The notes under the pieces were generated by a model. That model saw nothing but the letters and a program-made list of their open reading frames with translations, ran no database searches and was not told the DNA's origin. This document shows, in pieces, positions 61,850-64,000 of a DNA stretch of 64,000 nucleotides. Position 1 is the stretch's first letter. Each line of letters begins with the position of its first letter. The stretch covers positions 73,076,910-73,140,909 of the forward strand of contig NC_092052.1 of the NCBI RefSeq assembly GCF_003086295.3. The letters run 5' to 3'. The position numbers and the translations under genes were made by a program. The DNA is from Arachis hypogaea (taxonomy: Eukaryota > Streptophyta > Magnoliopsida > Fabales > Fabaceae).

Positions 61850-64000
61850 TGTAACACCCTAACTATCAAAAGTCACACTTCCGACTGCGCCACTCTGATA
61901 GCTCGGGTATTACGACGACTCTTGAAATATTTAGTGCTAAAATATGAGCTTGTTTAAACAATTAAACCGTATAACCGCTCAAGAGGCTTCTTATCTGATA
62001 ATATACAACCAGATTTACAAAACAAACCACAATACTTACAAAAGATATATATAGATATATCTACATATTATTAATATTACAAGCATGACACATCAAAACT
62101 CCTATCCCTCTTGCAAAACGCACTAGAAATAAAGGCGAGGGAAAAATAAAAACTAAGATCATACAAAATAATGTCGAATAAACAGAAAACGAATATAACT
62201 CTTCTGAAGCTTCGTCGTCCATATCTTGAAAAGGGAAAAACCTGTAGGGTTGTGAGAACATCGTCCTCGAAATGATTCTCACTATAGGGTTACAGAATTG
62301 CTATAATAAGATACGTAAATAAAACCGTTTTTAAGGTACAGTGATTAATAACTGCCTTATGCTTCTTTTCAAAACCAAAGATTTAACATTCAAAATCCGA
62401 AATCCTTTCTAAAAGGGAAAGCTGTTAACTTCTCAGAAATCTAAAAGCCTTTTTAAAAGTTTTTCTTAGACAACATGAATGACCAAACTGTTCCAAGCAT
62501 AGGTTCATTAAGTCTATGTTGAACCAGTTTAATCTTTCATACTTTTCTAACCCAAAAGCACAAACCAAACACAGTTTTCATCTCATCTCATAATCAACCA
62601 TGGCCCTAGGCCCAAGCAACTCAACCAACAACTAATTCATCACAATCCAACCAATTTTCAGTCACAAACACAAGTAAGAAGATTCAAACACAATCAAGCA
62701 GTTATATCAAGTAGAGCAATTAGCAATTATACATAACTATTCACATAGGCAAAGCAATTACAATTTGCACACCCAAACAATGTCATATAAATGCATATGA
62801 TGCATGCCTGTCCTATGGCTAATGAGCTCATCTGTCGGTTATCCAGCCAACCCGACAAGTCTGAAAATGTTAGACTGTCTCCCGTCGCGCATCCCCATGA
62901 GTCTATGCATAGATTTTACATTCATACATCATTCAAATCACTCACTGGGGGCTATCCATACCCAAAAATTTATACGTGTCCGGTCACCCTTACGACGTAG
63001 GGTCAACAGAGTATCGAGATTCAACCTGGAACACGTGGTGGCAAGCCACGGTACTTTACCCAGGGAAACTCGTATCTCTGATAAATGTGTGGAAGCCACA
63101 TATATTTATTCATAATCATTCATCCATCATTATTTCTGCATTTCATTAACAATTCATATCAAACCAATCATTATTCAAGCCATAAGTCACTTTCTATTTC
63201 TCAAATCTCTTCAAACTCATAATTCAACTTTTCCTCAAAATCAATTCTCTTTCAAATCTTAGTCACTAAATATAACATTTTACAAAACTTCCAAGAGACT
63301 TTCAATCATCACCTTAAAACGGAACTTTCTTTGAGAAGACACAAGACTCTAGGGAAGAATAACCTGCCTCACTTCTTAAACTCTTTAGAAATCCTCGGAA
63401 TTATAATTACTCAAACTGAAATCATTTAAAATGGAGACTTAAGACCAAAACCAAGGCATGTAGGCCAAAAGTTCCGAACCGGTTTCAAAACCAACATTAT
63501 TTAAGTCCAAAAACCCAATTTCTTTTCATTCTTAAATCGGAAACTTTCCCAAAGGCTCAGATTTGTTTAGTTAAAACTTAAAGAATACTTCAAAAGCAAT
63601 GCAAAATTAAGTAATCAAAGTTCAATTTTCTTTAAAATCTGCTAAAAATCTTCCAAAGGTACTTCTTTGACCAAACCGCAAAACATAGGTCCCCTCATGT
63701 TTAAATCAAACTTAAAACATATGCTTTCCTTAAAAGATTAAACTTGAATCACCTGTTTCCTAATAAATCGAGAACCAAACAATAGAACCTCTCGAATCCA
63801 ATCCTTTTCTAAATCATATTTGAAAACAAAATCTTGAATTTCATAAAATTTCGGCAGCATCTCCCCTAAAATTCGGACTTTGCCACCCGTTTCAGGTCCC
63901 AACCAAACCAGTATACAATCCCTTCCACGGGTTCAAAACCAAATCAGTTTAAAATCAGACTAATTTCGAAAATTCATATCCTTCTTATAATTCAAGAAAT
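61850..64000 (-). repeat. 5' LTR of element E, running out of the window
   Basis: Begins (plus-strand view) TGTAACACCCTAACTATC and is collinear with 43,334-45,480, with substitutions and short indels. No gene. The outer end, the TSD and the rest of the Copia element lie to the right. Confidence 0.88.

Larger units (their letters stand above)
43334..64000 (-). mobile_element. Element E: large-LTR Gypsy-type element without genes (LARD-like)
   Basis: Minus strand. The 3' LTR runs from 58,991 (TGTAAGACCCCTAAT) to 43,334 (GGGTGTTACA), interrupted by element F; without F it is about 3.97 kb. The interior is 58,992-61,849 (2.86 kb), and the 5' LTR starts its inner end at 61,850 and leaves the window. 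An initiator-Met PBS and a polypurine tract are present. No gag or pol can be read in the interior. This is the layout of a large retrotransposon derivative, probably moved by a Tekay/Del-type chromovirus. The bases before 43,334 are gagtg; the second TSD copy lies outside. Confidence 0.82.

Overview
This window is plant nuclear DNA, almost certainly from a legume. The LTR families, with their arrays of GGCGTT(C/G)AACGCC palindromes, match what I remember of peanut (Arachis) repeats, so Arachis is my best guess; no database search was possible. I found no host gene outside transposable elements. The window is a stack of nested elements, and most insertions are dated against each other by a 5-bp target-site duplication (TSD).

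Left part, 1-14,175. A minus-strand FAR1/MULE-type transposase pseudogene (10,963-13,130, with its C-terminal tail at 340-416) is split by element A (417-10,957, TSD tttgt). Element A is a non-autonomous Ty3/Gypsy element of Athila type. It keeps Gag-protease and a third ORF but has no reverse transcriptase or integrase. The start of a related LTR in opposite orientation fills 1-246.

Right part, 14,176-64,000. An old Ty1/Copia element (LTR 14,176-14,376, coding from 14,908) has been split three times. Element B (16,235-29,162, TSD actcc) is a complete, young Athila-type element with gag, pol and ORF3. Element D (29,415-43,210, TSD agcac) is a probable solo LTR that itself received element C (29,934-41,361, minus strand, TSD gttaa), the pol-bearing relative of element A. 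Element E (43,334 to beyond the window, minus strand) has LTRs of about 4 kb and a 2.9-kb interior without a recognisable gene. Its 3' LTR was split by element F (45,936-57,616, TSD atccc), a Tekay/Del-type chromovirus with a degenerate gag-pol.

The main signals beyond ordinary annotation are these. A hairpin lies 41-51 nt downstream of the gag-pro or pol stop in elements A, B and C, and its stem base pairs covary. Elements A to F carry palindrome arrays with recurring spacings near 31, 52 and 115-117 bp. ORF3, a non-envelope protein with a coiled-coil tail, is retained and intact in the element that lost pol. Motifs resembling the plus-strand priming site are repeated inside the elements. 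A copy of the LTR/PBS junction is trapped inside the LTR of element A. Element F has an 18-bp fold-back addition at its left end only.
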